Of a stretch of DNA of 64,000 nt, positions 1 to 14,800 are shown piece after piece (positions within the stretch are counted from its first letter, which is position 1; every line of letters starts with the position of its first letter). The position numbers and the translations under genes were made by a program. Source of the DNA: Antedon mediterranea (lineage: Eukaryota; Echinodermata; Crinoidea; Comatulida; Antedonidae); the NCBI RefSeq assembly GCF_964355755.1, contig NC_092677.1, forward strand, positions 15,472,101 to 15,536,100, written 5' to 3'. The notes beneath the pieces are model-generated. The model ran no database searches. It was not told where the DNA came from and saw only the letters and a program-made list of their open reading frames with translations.

Positions 1-3000
1 TTAGCCTAATAATGCCACATTTAGACACATGATTCATTGATTTCTGATATTCTGTACTTGTGTATGCATTACTAAAATAGTAGTTAATATATTTCATTTA
101 TAATGTATGTATAAACATATATTCATATTTTGTTTAACATTTTTAAATTTAAAAATTATTACAATACCTATCTACCTTTCTGATATTGTTACTATTATAT
201 AATATTCTTTGAGGCAGCAATAAAAAAAAAAATTGGAACAATTAATTTGACTTATACTGTACTATGTTAGTTCAGGAGATGAAGTGTGTGTGGGCAGAAA
301 CTAGTGTGTTGGAGGTTGGTGGTGTGAGGTGTATAGTTGTCACTTTAAGACCTAAATTAGATGTTTTCTGAAGAAAAGAAGTAAGCGCATACGCTTTCAA
401 ACAACTCCAAGAAGATTCACACAAAAATAATTACTTTCCAATAAAGTAGTATAACAGTGTATATTACAGTACATTGAATAAACTCGAGCGGAATAATAAC
501 GCACATAAAAAAACATTCATTTTCTTTTCGAAAAGTGCCCTCTCTAGTTTTCTATAAATTTATTAATAATTATTATTAATTAATGAGTAATATGAACATA
601 TTTTTAACATTCAATGCTGGAAGCTGGTTCTACTCCTAACAAAGTTTCATATCTCCAAATTTCATCAACGTATTCAAAGCACTTCAATATTAAATATCAC
701 ATTTAACATAAAAATTCGGGTTTTGGATAGAATTTTGCTTAAAAACATATACAAAAAACATCGATAAAAAATACTTTTCGTATTCAAAAACATTTGATAC
801 TTGGTATAAATGTTCACTATAGGTTGCTCTATTCACAGACAAAAATTGCATTCATGAACGTTTTTTGTTGGTTGTTTTTTCAAAATAGTTATTAGCTTGA
901 AAAAAATGAGTTGGAATTGTATGGTCTTTCATAAGTGTACATTTTGTAAAAACGTAAATTTAAAAAATCAGTGATATGGCTTGATAGTTATGTTTTGTTT
1001 GCAATATGGATGGAGCAACCTATATTGAACATTTATACCAAGTATCAAATGTTTTTGAATACGAAAAGTATTTTTTATCGATGTTTTTTGTATATGTTTT
1101 TAAGCAAAATTATATCCAAAACCTGAATTTGTAATGTTAAATGTAATTTATTTAAGTGCTTTGAATACGTTGATGAAATTTGGAGATATGAAACTTTGTT
1201 AGGAGTAGATACAGTTTCCAGCATTAAATTTTAAAAATATGTTCATATTACTCATTAATTGATAATAATTATTAATAAATTAATAGAAAACTAGAGAGGG
1301 CACTTTTCGACAAGAAAATGAATGTTTTTTTATGTGTGTTATTATTCCGCTCGAGTTTATTCAATGTACTGTAATATACACTGTTATACTATTTTATTGG
1401 AAAGTAATTATTTTTGTGTGAATCTTCTTGGAGTTGTTTGAAAGCGTATCCGCTTACTTCTTTTCTTCAGAAAACATCTAATTTAGGTCTTAAAGTGACA
1501 ACTATACACCTCACACCACCAACCTCCAACACACTAGTTTCTGCCCACACACACTTCATCTCCTGAACTAACATAGTACAGTATAAGTCAAATAAATTTT
1601 TAATTTTTTTTTTATTGCTGCCTCAAAAAATATTATATAATAGTAACAATATCAGAAAGGTAGATAGGTATTGTAATAATTTTTAAATTTAAAAATGTTA
1701 AAAAAAATATGAATATATGTTTATACATACATTATAAATGAAATATATTAATTACTATTTTAGTAATGCATACACAAGTACAGAATATCAGAAATCAATG
1801 AATCATGTGTCTAAATGTGGCATTATTAGGCTAATTTGCTTTGAGAAAAACATTGATGCCATTGGCCTATACAAAAATCAAGGCAATTAGACAAAATATT
1901 TGCATAAACAATTAATACTAATATTGGTAGGCATAAAATAATAGTGTATATAAACTTTCCTTAAATAGTAACAGTATAGGGCCTTACCAATTTATTTAAT
2001 ACATAATATATGAACTGTATTACACAAAAAAAGTATAAATGAATTTATAAGGACATGATGATTATCAAAAATAGTCAATATAATTAAATTTTAAACTCAT
2101 TACCGGCATTATAAATAATATTTTAAAAAGATAAGAATGCAAGTAAATATCAGATTCATAGTCCTCATTATACACAATGATTTCCTACTATCACATATTA
2201 AAATATAAAACAATCATGTAACCTTTAATGACTTTACATGGAGGTCTATTCAAATAAATTTAAATGAAAGGGTCATAATATGTCTTCGTCTCCAGTTCGT
2301 GGAAATTGAAGTTAGGATTCCATCATTTCAACAACAAAAAATATTCAAAATATCCTGCCAGTTTGCATTCAAGACCTGCAACCTGCTTAGTTTTTAATAC
2401 GAGTACTGCTTTCTATACACATAACTTTGATTTCTGCAAAAAAAAAAAAAAACTCTGTAATAATGTACTTTAATTACTGTAATAATCTAGGTATAGATTA
2501 TGTTTACCGGGCCAGTGAGAGGGCGTTCGACTGTACTACCATAAGTCCTGAAGGTGGATACAACTTATTTCTTGTCTTCAAAGTGTATAGTAGTATGCTA
2601 ATAGTACTATTATTAGATTAGGTAGTTGGGAGTAGTTTGGAGAGATGCATCTATCTATAAAAGAGTACTGTATATATGGAACTATCTGTGTTAGCCGCCT
2701 TTGTATTTTTAAATATAATACCAATAGGTACTATGTATTGGGAAACAATTCAACAGTTATGAATAAAAAAAGTCCTATGTACTCTGTATGTTGGAGGAAA
2801 TACCCATAAGAGCAAATAAAGCCTTGACCACAGGGTGTAAGTCACTATTTTGAATCAGTAGTATGACTTCTTAAGAAGTAATTTAAAAATTATCATTGTA
2901 TGATCAAAAAGAAATATTATAATATCTAACTTTCTCCTTTATATAAATATATTATTTTATCCAAGGGGTTGCAAACACAAGTGTTCACATGTCTTGTTAA

Positions 3001-4536
3001 GTATTGCACCTTTGTCCTGTCTTTATGTTTTCTGTAATGTCACTGCACTAACGGGTGACCGGTAAACGAGCTTCGCTCTTACGGTTATCCATCCATATAA
3101 GTTGTTCATCTCTTATGTTCAGAAATTGAAATGGTAAATAAACTGAAACTGTGCTTATGTGGTACAGGTTGACGAGCCAGGAATGATGGTAGTGCCAGTA
3201 TACCGTGTAGTTTAGCCTCAAGGCAATACCATGTAGCTGGAGTAGCTTGGACAAATACAGTAGAGATTTATGAGACTTGGTGTGTGATGATTCAGTATGA
3301 TAAATTTGTGCTGTGAAAGACAAAATTGTAGAATTAGGAAGAAAATATTGTGAAATATAACAAGGAAATTATACTATAGTATAATTAAGGGGTAACCGTA
3401 TAATACATAATTAATAGTAATAAAGGCAATGGCAATTACTTATATTATGTATACATTACAATAATATTACAAATAAATTCATATATTATTTTATTATGAT
3501 AAGGAAATCTGTTTTAGAATGAGAAAAAGCCGTCCCAACCCAGATTTGAACCCAGCTATCAATAAAGCTATAAAACAAAATAGACCATATTGTAGCCGGA
3601 CTGGGTAGCGTAGACTTACTTGAGGCCTAGGCATAGTACGATTAGCTAGAAGGATACAGGTCAACCCGTACCCATGGCATATGCCATGCCAACACGCTCG
3701 TACCCAAATTTTGGTTTACATAATATATCCAAAATTTTGGCTTACTCGTACCCATCATGGGCTGCCTAGTAGTAGTAGTAGTAGTAGCCTAGCCTAAGGC
3801 AGCAGGCCCGGCCCTAGCCTACTACAACTTAAGTCTAGGCCTAGCCTAGTACTAGTAGGCCTCTAGGCCTAGCCTAGGCCTAGGCCCTAGTAGTTAACAT
3901 CATACATACGCCCTAGAGCCTAGTAGTAGCTACCTACTACTCACTAGCTAGGCCTAGGTAGTAGCAGTAGTAGTTATTGTAGTAGTATTATTGTATTGTA
4001 GTATTAGTTGTAGCTGTCCGGTGATCCTTGGTCACTTGTCTAGATCCCCTAGGCTAGGCCTAGTACGTAGTTATTCTTCAACAGTCACAATTCAGATTCT
4101 GCCGGCCGCTGATTGCTAGTGAACAGGGGGAGGGAGAGAAAGAGTTAGAAGAACTGAAATAAGCCGTGACGTATAATAAACATCATACAAAATAATAATA
4201 TAACTAACGAATCCGTATAATATAATAATGTTGTATGTTATAAAGTAAAGTAAATGCGTTTAATATAATACAATTATATTATAATATAATGTATTTTATT
4301 AATAATATAATATTAAATGTTCATAATATAATGCTAAAACCAAATAATATAATACAAAAAGTCAATAATTTGTTACATTTTTCACATAATATATTAGAAA
4401 TAGATATAATATAATGCTAAAACCAAGTAATATAATGCAAAACGTATAATTCATTACAATACAATATATAATATAATAAAAAAATGATATAATAATATAA
4501 TATTTTGAATACTTCAGACAGCTGAGGCTTGCCATA
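1..4536. mobile_element. Giant palindromic element, copy A (left part outside the window)
   Basis: The window opens inside the left arm. Bases 1-839 are the reverse complement, with small differences, of bases 1013 to about 1835. They flank an unpaired loop at 840-1012. The right arm then continues to the terminus GCTTGCCATA, ending at 4536. The whole stretch is repeated in copies B and C. The right arm holds a GCCTAGG-rich and (TAG)n block at about 3750-4060, then a subterminal AT-rich block at about 4180-4500 with repeated TAATATAATG-like words. The only open frames are short (under 110 codons) and look like chance frames preserved by repeat identity. No transposase motif was recognised, so it is probably a non-autonomous DNA element. 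The type (foldback or long-TIR transposon) is inferred. Confidence 0.85.
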
Positions 4537-4859
4537 TGGGGTAGTACAGTAAGTAATTAAGATTATTATTAAGAGTATTTGTATTTCTTTAGTTTTTATA
4601 TACACAACGTCGAAATTAAATCTAAAATGTATTTCTTGGAAATAATATTAAGAAAATACATTAGTAGTAGAAAGCTTTTTTTTTTTAGTTGTAGTTTAGT
4701 TTAGAGATTAATACTGGTTACTGTAGTAATATACCTCTCCATATCTTAATTCAATTGATTCTCTATACATAGTGAAAAAAATAGTATAATTGGCTGTGAT
4801 ATACAAAATGAAAACATACTATTTGTATGAGAATTATATTGTATATTTTAGAGAAAGTG
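4537..4859. other. AT-rich spacer between palindromic copies A and B
   Basis: This is 323 bp of unique-looking AT-rich DNA between the right terminus of copy A and the left terminus of copy B. It ends in GAAAGTG, the 7-bp word repeated immediately after copy B. No gene was seen here. Confidence 0.7.
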
Positions 4860-7800
4860 TATGGCAAGCCTCAGCTGTCTGAAGTATTCAAAATATTATA
4901 TTATTATATCATTTTTTTACTATATTATATATTGTATTGTAATGAATTATACGTTTTGCATTATATTACTTGGTTTTAGCATTATATTATATCTATTTCT
5001 AATATATTATGTGAAAAATGTAACAAATTATTGACTTTTTGTACTATATTATTTGGTTTTAGCATTATATTATGAACATTTAATATTATATTATTAATAA
5101 AATACATTATATTATAATATAATTGTATTATATTAAACGCATTTACTTTACTTTATAACATACAACATTATTATATTATACGGATTCGTTAGTTATATTA
5201 TTATGTTGTATGATGTTTATTATACGTCACGGCTTATTTCAGTTCTTCTAACTCTTTCTCTCCCTCCCCCTGTTCACTAGCAATCAGCGGCCGGCAGAAT
5301 CTGAATTGTGTGACTGTTGAAGAATAACTACGTACTAGGCCTAGCCTAGGCCTACTAGGGGATCTAGACAAGTGACCAAGGATCACCGGACAGCTACAAC
5401 TAATACTACAATACAATAATACTACTACAATAACTACTACTGCTACTACCTAGGCCTAGCTAGTGAGTAGTAGGTAGCTACTACTAGGCTCTAGGGCGTA
5501 TGTATGATGTTAACTACAAGGGCCTAGGCCTAGACTTAAGTTGTAGTAGCCTGCTGCCTTAGGCTAGGCTACTACTACTACTACTACTAGGCAGCCCATG
5601 ATGGGTACGAGTAAGCCAAAATGTTGGATATATGTAAACCAAAATTTGGGTACGAGCGTGTTGGCATGGTATGGGTACGGGTTGACCTGTATCCTTCTAG
5701 CTAATCGTACTATGCCTAGGCCTCAAGTAAGTCTACGCTACCCAGTCCGGCTACAATATGGTCTATTTTGTTTTATAGCTTTATTGATAGCTGGGTTCAA
5801 ATCTGGGTTGGGACGGCTTTTTCTCATTCTAAAACAGATTTCCTTATCATAATAAAATAATATATGAATTTATTTGTAATATTATTGTAATGTATACATA
5901 ATATAAGTAATTGCCATTGCCTTTATTACTATTAATTATGTATTATACGGTTACCCCTTAATTATACTATAGTATAATTTCCTTGTTATATTTTACAATA
6001 TTTTCTTCCTAATTCTACAATTTTGTCTTTCACAGCACAAATTTATCATACTGAATCATCACACACCAAGTCTCATAAATCTCTACTGTATTTGTCCAAG
6101 CTACTCCAGCTACATGGTATTGCCTTGAGGCTAAATTACACGGTATACTGGCACTACCATCATTCCTGGCTCGTCAACCTGTACCACATAAGCACAGTTT
6201 CAGTTTCAGTTTATTTACCATTTCAATTTCTGAACATAAGAGATGAACAACTTATATGGATGGATAATCGTAAGAGCGAAGCTCGTTTACCGGTCACCCG
6301 TTAGTGCAGTGACATTACAGACAACATAAAGACAGGACAAAGGTGCAATACTTAACAAGACATGTGAACACTTGTGTTTGCAACCCCTTGGATAAAATAA
6401 TATATTTATATAATGGAGAAAGTTAGATATTATAATATTTCTTTTTGATCATACAATGATAATTTTTAAATTACTTCTTAAGAAGTCATACTACTGATTC
6501 AAAATAGTGACTTACACCCTGTGGTCAAGGCTTTCTTTGCTCTTATGCTTATATCCTCCAACATACAGAGTACATAGGACTTTTTTTATTCATAACTGTC
6601 AATGTTTTTCTCAAAGCAAATTAGCCTAATAATGCCACATTTAGACACATGATTCATTGATTTCTGATATTCTGTACTTGTGTATGCATTACTAAAATAG
6701 TAGTTAATATATTTCATTTATAATGTATGTATAAACATATATTCATATTTTGTTTAACATTTTTAAATTTAAAAATTATTACAATACCTATCTACCTTTC
6801 TGATATTGTTACTATTATATAATATTCTTTGAGGCAGCAATAAAAAAAAAAATTGGAACAATTAATTTGACTTATACTGTACTATGTTAGTTCAGGAGAT
6901 GAAGTGTGTGTGGGCAGAAACTAGTGTGTTGGAGGTTGGTGGTGTGAGGTGTATAGTTGTCACTTTAAGACCTAAATTAGATGTTTTCTGAAGAAAAGAA
7001 GTAAGCGCATACGCTTTCAAACAACTCCAAGAAGATTCACACAAAAATAATTACTTTCCAATAAAGTAGTATAACAGTGTATATTACAGTACATTGAATA
7101 AACTCGAGCGGAATAATAACGCACATAAAAAAACATTCATTTTCTTTTCGAAAAGTGCCCTCTCTAGTTTTCTATAAATTTATTAATAATTATTATTAAT
7201 TAATGAGTAATATGAACATATTTTTAACATTCAATGCTGGAAGCTGGTTCTACTCCTAACAAAGTTTCATATCTCCAAATTTCATCAACGTATTCAAAGC
7301 ACTTCAATATTAAATATCACATTTAACATAAAAATTCGGGTTTTGGATAGAATTTTGCTTAAAAACATATACAAAAAACATCGATAAAAAATACTTTTCG
7401 TATTCAAAAACATTTGATACTTGGTATAAATGTTCACTATAGGTTGCTCTATTCACAGACAAAAATTGCATTCATGAACGTTTTTTGTTGGTTGTTTTTT
7501 CAAAATAGTTATTAGCTTGAAAAAAATGAGTTGGAATTGTATGGTCTTTCATAAGTGTACATTTTGTAAAAACGTAAATTTAAAAAATCAGTGATATGGC
7601 TTGATAGTTATGTTTTGTTTGCAATATGGATGGAGCAACCTATATTGAACATTTATACCAAGTATCAAATGTTTTTGAATACGAAAAGTATTTTTTATCG
7701 ATGTTTTTTGTATATGTTTTTAAGCAAAATTATATCCAAAACCTGAATTTGTAATGTTAAATGTAATTTATTTAAGTGCTTTGAATACGTTGATGAAATT

Positions 7801-10800
7801 TGGAGATATGAAACTTTGTTAGGAGTAGATACAGTTTCCAGCATTAAATTTTAAAAATATGTTCATATTACTCATTAATTGATAATAATTATTAATAAAT
7901 TAATAGAAAACTAGAGAGGGCACGTTTCGACAAGAAAATGAATGTTTTTTCATGTGTGTTATTATTCCGCTCGAGTTTATTCAATGTACTGTAATATACA
8001 CTGTTATACTATTTTATTGGAAAGTAATTATTTTTGTGTGAATCTTCTTGGAGTTGTTTGAAAGCGTATCCGCTTACTTCTTTTCTTCAGAAAACATCTA
8101 ATTTAGGTCTTAAAGTGACAATTATACACCTCACACCACCAACCTCCAACACACTAGTTTCTGCCCACACACACTTCATCTCCTGAACTAACATAGTACA
8201 GTATAAGTCAAATAAATTTTTTTATTTTTTTTATTGCTGCCTCAAAAAATATTATATAATAGTAACAATATCAGAAAGGTAGATAGGTATTGTAATAATT
8301 TTTAAATTTAAAAATGTTTAAAAAAATATGAATATATGTTTATACATACATTATAAATGAAATATATTAACTACTATTTTAGTAATGCATACACAAGTAC
8401 AGAATATCAGAAATCAATGAATCATGTGTCTAAATGTGGCATTATTAGGCTAATTTGCTTTGAGAAAAACATTGATGCCATTGGCCTATACAAAAATCAA
8501 GGCAATTAGACAAAATATTTACATAAACAATTAATACTAATATTGGTAGGCATAAAATAATAGTGTATATAAACTTTCCTTAAATAATAACAGTATAGGG
8601 CCTTACAAATTTATTTAATACATAATATATGAAAAATATTACACAAAAAAAGTATAAATGAATTTATAAGGACATGATGATTATCAAAAATAGTCAATAT
8701 AATTAAATTTTAAACTCATTACCGGCATTATAAATAATATTTTAAAAAGATAAGAATGCAAGTAAATATCAGATTCATAGTCCTCATTATACACAATGAT
8801 TTCCTACTATCACATATTAAAATATAAAACAATCATGTAGCCTTTATTGACTTTACATGGAGGTCTATTCAAATAAATTTAAATAAAAGGGTCATAATAT
8901 GTCTTCGTCTCCAGTTCGTGGAAATTGAAGTTAGGATTCCATCATTTCAACAACAAAAAATATTCAAAATATCCTGCCAGTTTGCATTCAAGACCTGCAA
9001 CCTGCTTAGTTTTTAATACGAGTACTGCTTTCTATACACATAACTTTGATTTCTGCAAAAAAAAACAAAACTCTGTAATAATGTACTTTAAATACTGTAA
9101 TAATCTAGGTATAGATTATGTTTACCGGGCCAGTGAGAGGGCGTTCGACTGTACTACCATAAGTCCTGTAGGTGTATACAACTTATTTCTTGTCTACAAA
9201 GTGTATAGTAGTATGCTAATAGTACTATTATTAGATTAGGTAGTTGGGAGTAGTTTGGAGAGATACATCTATCTATAAAAGAGTACTGTATATATGGAAC
9301 TATCTGTGTTAGCCGCCTTTGTATTTTTAGATATAATACCAATAGGTACTATGTATTGGGAAACAATTCAACAGTTATGAATAAAAAAAGTCCTATGTAC
9401 TCTGTATGTTGGAGGAAATACGCATAAGAGCAAATAAAGCCTTGACCACAGGGTGTAAGTCACTATTTTGAATCAGTAGTATGACTTCTTAAGAAGTAAT
9501 TTAAAAATTATCATTGTATGATCAAAAAGAAATATTATAATATCTAACTTTCTCCTTTATATAATAAATATATTATTTTATCCAAGGGGTTGCAAACACA
9601 AGTGTTCACATGTCTTGTTAAGTATTGCACCTTTGTCCTGTCTTTATGTTTTCTGTAATGTCACTGCACTAACGGGTGACCGGTAAACGAGCTCCGCTCT
9701 TACGGTTATCCATCCATATAAGTTGTTCATCTCTTATGTTCAGAAATTGAAATGGTAAATAAACTGAAACTGAAACTGTGCTTATGTGGTACAGGTTGAC
9801 GAGCCAGGAATGATGGTAGTGCCAGTATACCGTGTAGTTTAGCCTCAAGGCAATACCATGTAGCTGGAGTAGCTTGGACAAATACAGTAGAGATTTATGA
9901 GACTTGGTGTGTGATGATTCAGTATGATAAATTTGTGCTGTGAAAGACAAAATTGTAGAATTAGGAAGAAAATATTGTAAAATATAACAAGGAAATTATA
10001 CTATAGTATAATTAAGGAGTAACCGTATAATACATAATTAATAGTAATAAAGGCAATGGCAATTACTTATATTATGTATACATTACAATAATATTACAAA
10101 TAAATTCATATATTATTTTATTATGATAAGGAAATCTGTTTTAGAATGAGAAAAAGCCGTCCCAACCCAGATTTGAACCCAGCTATCAATAAAGCTATAA
10201 AACAAAATAGACCATATTGTAGCCGGACTGGGTAGCGTAGACTTACTTGAGGCCTAGGCATAGTACGATTAGCTAGAAGGATACAGGTCAACCCGTACCC
10301 ATGCCATGCCAACACGCTCGTACCCAAATTTTGGTTTACATATATCCAAAATTTTGGCTTACTCGTACCCATCATGGGCTGCCTAGTAGTAGTAGTAGTA
10401 GTAGTAGTAGCCTAGCCTAAGGCAGCAGGCCCGGCCCTAGCCTACTACAACTTAAGTCTAGGCCTAGCCTAGTACTAGTAGGCCTCTAGGCCTAGCCTAG
10501 GCCCTAGTAGTTAACATCATACATACGCCCTAGAGCCTAGTATATTCCTACCTACTACTCACTAGCTAGGCCTAGGTAGTAGCAGTAGTAGTTATTGTAG
10601 TAGTATTATTGTATTGTAGTATTAGTTGTAGCTGTCCGGTGATCCTTGGTCACTTGTCTAGATCCCCTAGTAGGCCTAGGCTAGGCCTAGTACGTAGTTA
10701 TTCTTCAACAGTCACACAATTCAGATTCTGCCGGCCGCTGATTGCTAGTGAACAGGGGGAGGGAGAGAAAGAGTTAGAAGAACTGAAATAAGCCGTGACG

Positions 10801-11165
10801 TATAATAAACATCATACAAAATAATAATATAACTAACGAATCCGTATAATATAATAATGTTGTATGTTATAAAGTAAAGTAAATGCGTTTAATATAATAC
10901 AATTATATTATAATATAATGTATTTTATTAATAATATAATATTAAATGTTCATAATATAATGCTAAAACCAAATAATATAATACAAAAAGTCAATAATTT
11001 GTTACATTTTTCACATAATATATTAGAAATAGATATAATATAATGCTAAAACCAAGTAATATAATGCAAAACGTATAATTCATTACAATACAATATATAA
11101 TATAATAAAAAAATGATATAATAATATAATATTTTGAATACTTCAGACAGCTGAGGCTTGCCATA
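4860..11165. mobile_element. Giant palindromic element, copy B (6.3 kb, one arm deleted)
   Basis: The termini are TATGGCAAGCCTCAGCTGTC at 4860 and its reverse complement ending at 11165. The left arm runs 4860-7458, the loop 7459-7632 and the right arm 7633-11165. GAAAGTG precedes the element (4853-4859) and follows it (11166-11172), which is a 7-bp target-site duplication. Compared with copy C, the left arm lacks about 898 bp. The junction is in the run at about 6597-6602, where the arm jumps from the equivalent of 13616 to that of 14515. The loop has the same orientation as in copy A. No transposase-like frame is present. The short frames at 6023-6304 and 5598-5852 recur inverted in the other arm and are not believed to be genes. 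Confidence 0.88.
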
Positions 11166-11842
11166 GAAAGTGTGTTTAAAAAAAATAGTTTTATGTATAT
11201 TAATTTTTTTTAGACAGGTTGCCATAATTCATTTATATAACTATTTATATTTCAATGTTTAAGGGCTGAACTTGATTAGCTTGATTAGCTTTAACTATTT
11301 TTAGCCCTTCCCTTGATACAGTTATTATTATTTGTATGTTACAATGTTTATAATTTATATATTCATGGGTAAAATAAAGAAAGAAAAGAAAGAAAGAAAA
11401 GACAGTAAGTTTTTTCAGTTTTTAATGCTGTTTACAAACATCTTTTCTTGATAATTTTATTGAGAAATTTGTAGACATTTACAACGGATTGATTGGAAAC
11501 TACTGTTTCTTATAGACTTTAAACTCATTTGTAAATCCTTTCATAGATTATTTTTTTCAATCAATTGTATATAAAATATCGAGCCTATTGTGCTGTATAC
11601 ATTACCTATGATACAATGTGGCGATACAGCACTGGAAATCCAGTGATTAGCCTATCATTTATATAACTATTTATATTTCAATGTTTAAGGGCTGAACTTG
11701 ATTAGCTTGATTAGCTTTAACTATTTTTAGCCCTTCCCTTGATACAGTTATTATTATTTGTATGTTACAATGTTTATAATTTATATATTCATGGGTAAAA
11801 TAAAGAAAGAAAAGAAAGAAAGAAAAGACAGTAAGTTTTTTC
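11166..11842. repeat. Spacer between copies B and C with a direct repeat that holds the empty site for copy C
   Basis: A segment of about 180 bp at 11233-11416 is repeated at 11659-11842. It includes the words GGGCTGAACTTGATTAGC and AATAAAGAAAGAAAAGAAAG, and the latter resembles a LINE or SINE 3' tail. The first copy continues uninterrupted through a T-run and TTTTAATGCTG to about 11487. The second copy is split at TTTTTC by element C and resumes at 19061-19141. The first copy is therefore a paralogous unoccupied target. No gene was found. Confidence 0.8.
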
Positions 11843-14800
11843 TATGGCAAGCCTCAGCTGTCTGAAGTATTCAAAATATTATATTATTATATCATTTTTT
11901 ATTATATTATATATTGTATTGTAATGAATTATACGTTTTGCATTATATTACTTGGTTTTAGCATTATATTATATCTATTTCTAATATATTATGTGAAAAA
12001 TGTAACAAATTATTGACTTTTTGTATTATATTATTTGGTTTTAGCATTATATTATGAACATTTAATATTATATTATTAATAAAATACATTATATTATAAT
12101 ATAATTGTATTATATTAAACGCATTTACTTTACTTTATAACATACAACATTATTATATTATACGGATTCGTTAGTTATATTATTATTTTGTATGATGTTT
12201 ATTATACGTCACGGCTTATTTCAGTTCTTCTAACTCTTTCTCTCCCTCCCCCTGTTCACTAGCAATCAGCGGCCGGCAGAATCTGAATTGTGTGACTGTT
12301 GAAGAATAACTACGTACTAGGCCTAGCCTAGGCCTACTAGGGGATCTAGACAAGTGACCAAGGATCACCGGACAGCTACAACTAATACTACAATACAATA
12401 ATACTACTACAATAACTACTACCTAGGCCTAGCTAGTGAGTAGTAGGTAGCTACTACTAGGCTCTAGGGCGTATGTATGATGTTAACTACTAGGGCCTGG
12501 GCTAGGCCTAGAGAGGCTTACTAGTACTAGACTAGGCCTAGACTTAAGTTGTAGTAGGCTAGGGCCGGGCCTGCTGCCTTAGGCTAGGCTACTACTACTA
12601 CTACTACTACTACTACTAGGCAGCCCATGATGGGTACGAGTAAGCCAAAATTTTGGATATATGTAAACCAAAATTTGGGTACGAGCATGTTGGCATGGCA
12701 TGGGTACGGGTTGACCTGTATCCTTCTAGCCAATCGTACTATGCCTAGGCCTCAAGTAAGTATACGCTACCCAGTCCGGCTACAATATGGTCTATTTTGT
12801 TTTATAGCTTTATTGATAGCTGGGTTCAAATCTGTGTTGGGACGGCTTTTTCTCATTCTAAAACAGATTTCCTTATAATAAAATAATATATGAATTTATT
12901 TGTAATATTGTAATGTATACATAATATAAGTAATTGCCATTGCCTTTATTACTATTAATTATGTATTATACGGTTACCCCTTAATTATACTATAGTATAA
13001 TTTCCTTGTTATATTTTACAATATTTTCTTCCTAATTCGACAATTTTGTCTTTCACAGCACAAATTTATCATACTGAATCATCACACACCAAGTCTCATA
13101 AATCTCTACTGTATTTGTCCAAGCTACTCCAGCTACGGTACATGGTATTGCCTTGAGGCTAAACTACACGGTATACTGGCACTACCATCATTCCTGGCTC
13201 GTCAACCTGTACCACATAAGCACAGTTTCAGTTTATTTACCATTTCAATTTCTGAACATAAGAGATGAACAACTTATATGGATGGATAACCGTAAGAGCG
13301 AAGCTCGTTTACCGGTCACCCGTTAGTGCAGTGACATTACAGACAACATAAAGACAAAGGTGCAATACATAACAAGACATGTGAACACTTGTGTTTGCAA
13401 CCCCTTGGATAAAATAATATATTTATATAATGGAGAAAGTTAGATATTATAATATTTCTTTTTGATCATACAATGATAATTTTTAAATTACTTCTTAAGA
13501 AGTCATACTACTGATTCAAAATAGTGACTTACACCCTGTGGTCAAGGCTTTCTTTGCTCTTATGCTTATTTCCTCCAACATACAGAGTACATAGGACTTT
13601 TTTTATTCATAACTGTTGAATTGTTTCCCAATACATAGTACCTATTGGTATTATATCTAAAAATACAAAGGCGGCTAACACAGATAGTTCCATATATACA
13701 GTACTCTTTTATAAATAAATGTATCTCTCCAAACTACTCCCAACTACCTAATCTAATAATAGTACTATTAGCATACTACTATACACTTTGTAGACAAGAA
13801 ATAAGTTGTATACACTACTAGAGGACTTATGGTAGTACAGTCGATCGCCCTCTCACCGGCCCGGTCAACATAATCTATACCTAGATTATTACAGTAATTA
13901 AAGTACATTATTACAGAGTTTTTTTTTTTTTTGCAGAAATCAAAGTTATGTGTATAGAAAGCAGTACTCGTATTAAAAACTAAGCAGGTTGCAGGTCTTG
14001 AACGCAAACTGACAGGATATTCTGAATATTTTTTGTTGTTGAAATGATGGAATCCTAACTTCAATTTCCACGAACTGGAGACGAAGACATATTATGACCC
14101 TTTTATTTAAAATTATTTGAATAGACCTCCATGTAAACTCATTAAAGGCTACATGATTGTTTTATATTTTAATATGTGATAGTAGGAAATCATTGTGTAT
14201 AATGAGGACTATGAATCTGATATTTACTTGCATTCTTATCTTTTTAAAATATTATTTATAATGCCGGTAATGAGTTTAAAATTTAATTATATTGACTATT
14301 TTTGATAATCATCATGTCCTTATAAATTCATTTATACTTTTTTGTGTAATATAGTTCATATATTATGTATTAAATAAATTGGTAAGGCCCTATACTGTTA
14401 TTATTTAAGGAAAGTTTATATACACTATTATTTTATGCCTACCAATATTAGTATTAATTGTTTATGTAAATATTTTGTCTTAATTGCCTTGATTTTTGTA
14501 TAGGCCAATGGCATCAATGTTTTTCTCAAAGCAAATTAGCCTAATAATGCCACATTTAGACACATGATTCATTGATTTCTTATATTCTGTACTTGTGTAT
14601 GCATTACTAAAATAGTAGTTAATATATTTCATTTATAATGTATGTATAAACATATATTCATATTTTTTTAAACATTTTTAAATTTAAAAATTATTACAAT
14701 ACCTATCTACCTTTCTGATATTGTTACTATTATATAATATTTTTTGAGGAAGCAATAAAAAAAAATTAACAAATTTATTTGACTTATACTGTACTATGTT

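Noticed and set aside
1-1835. Treating the 1.8-kb central palindrome as its own nested element
   Set aside because: Its apparent left edge is simply the window start. In copies B and C the inverted repeat continues without a break into the outer arms.
5598-6304. Repeated open frames of 60-104 codons in the palindromes (for example 6023-6304, 5598-5852, 8925-9239 and their inverted copies)
   Set aside because: They recur because the DNA repeats. They lack splice context, some begin only at TTG, they contain runs translated from (TAG)n and A-tracts, and they show no domain.
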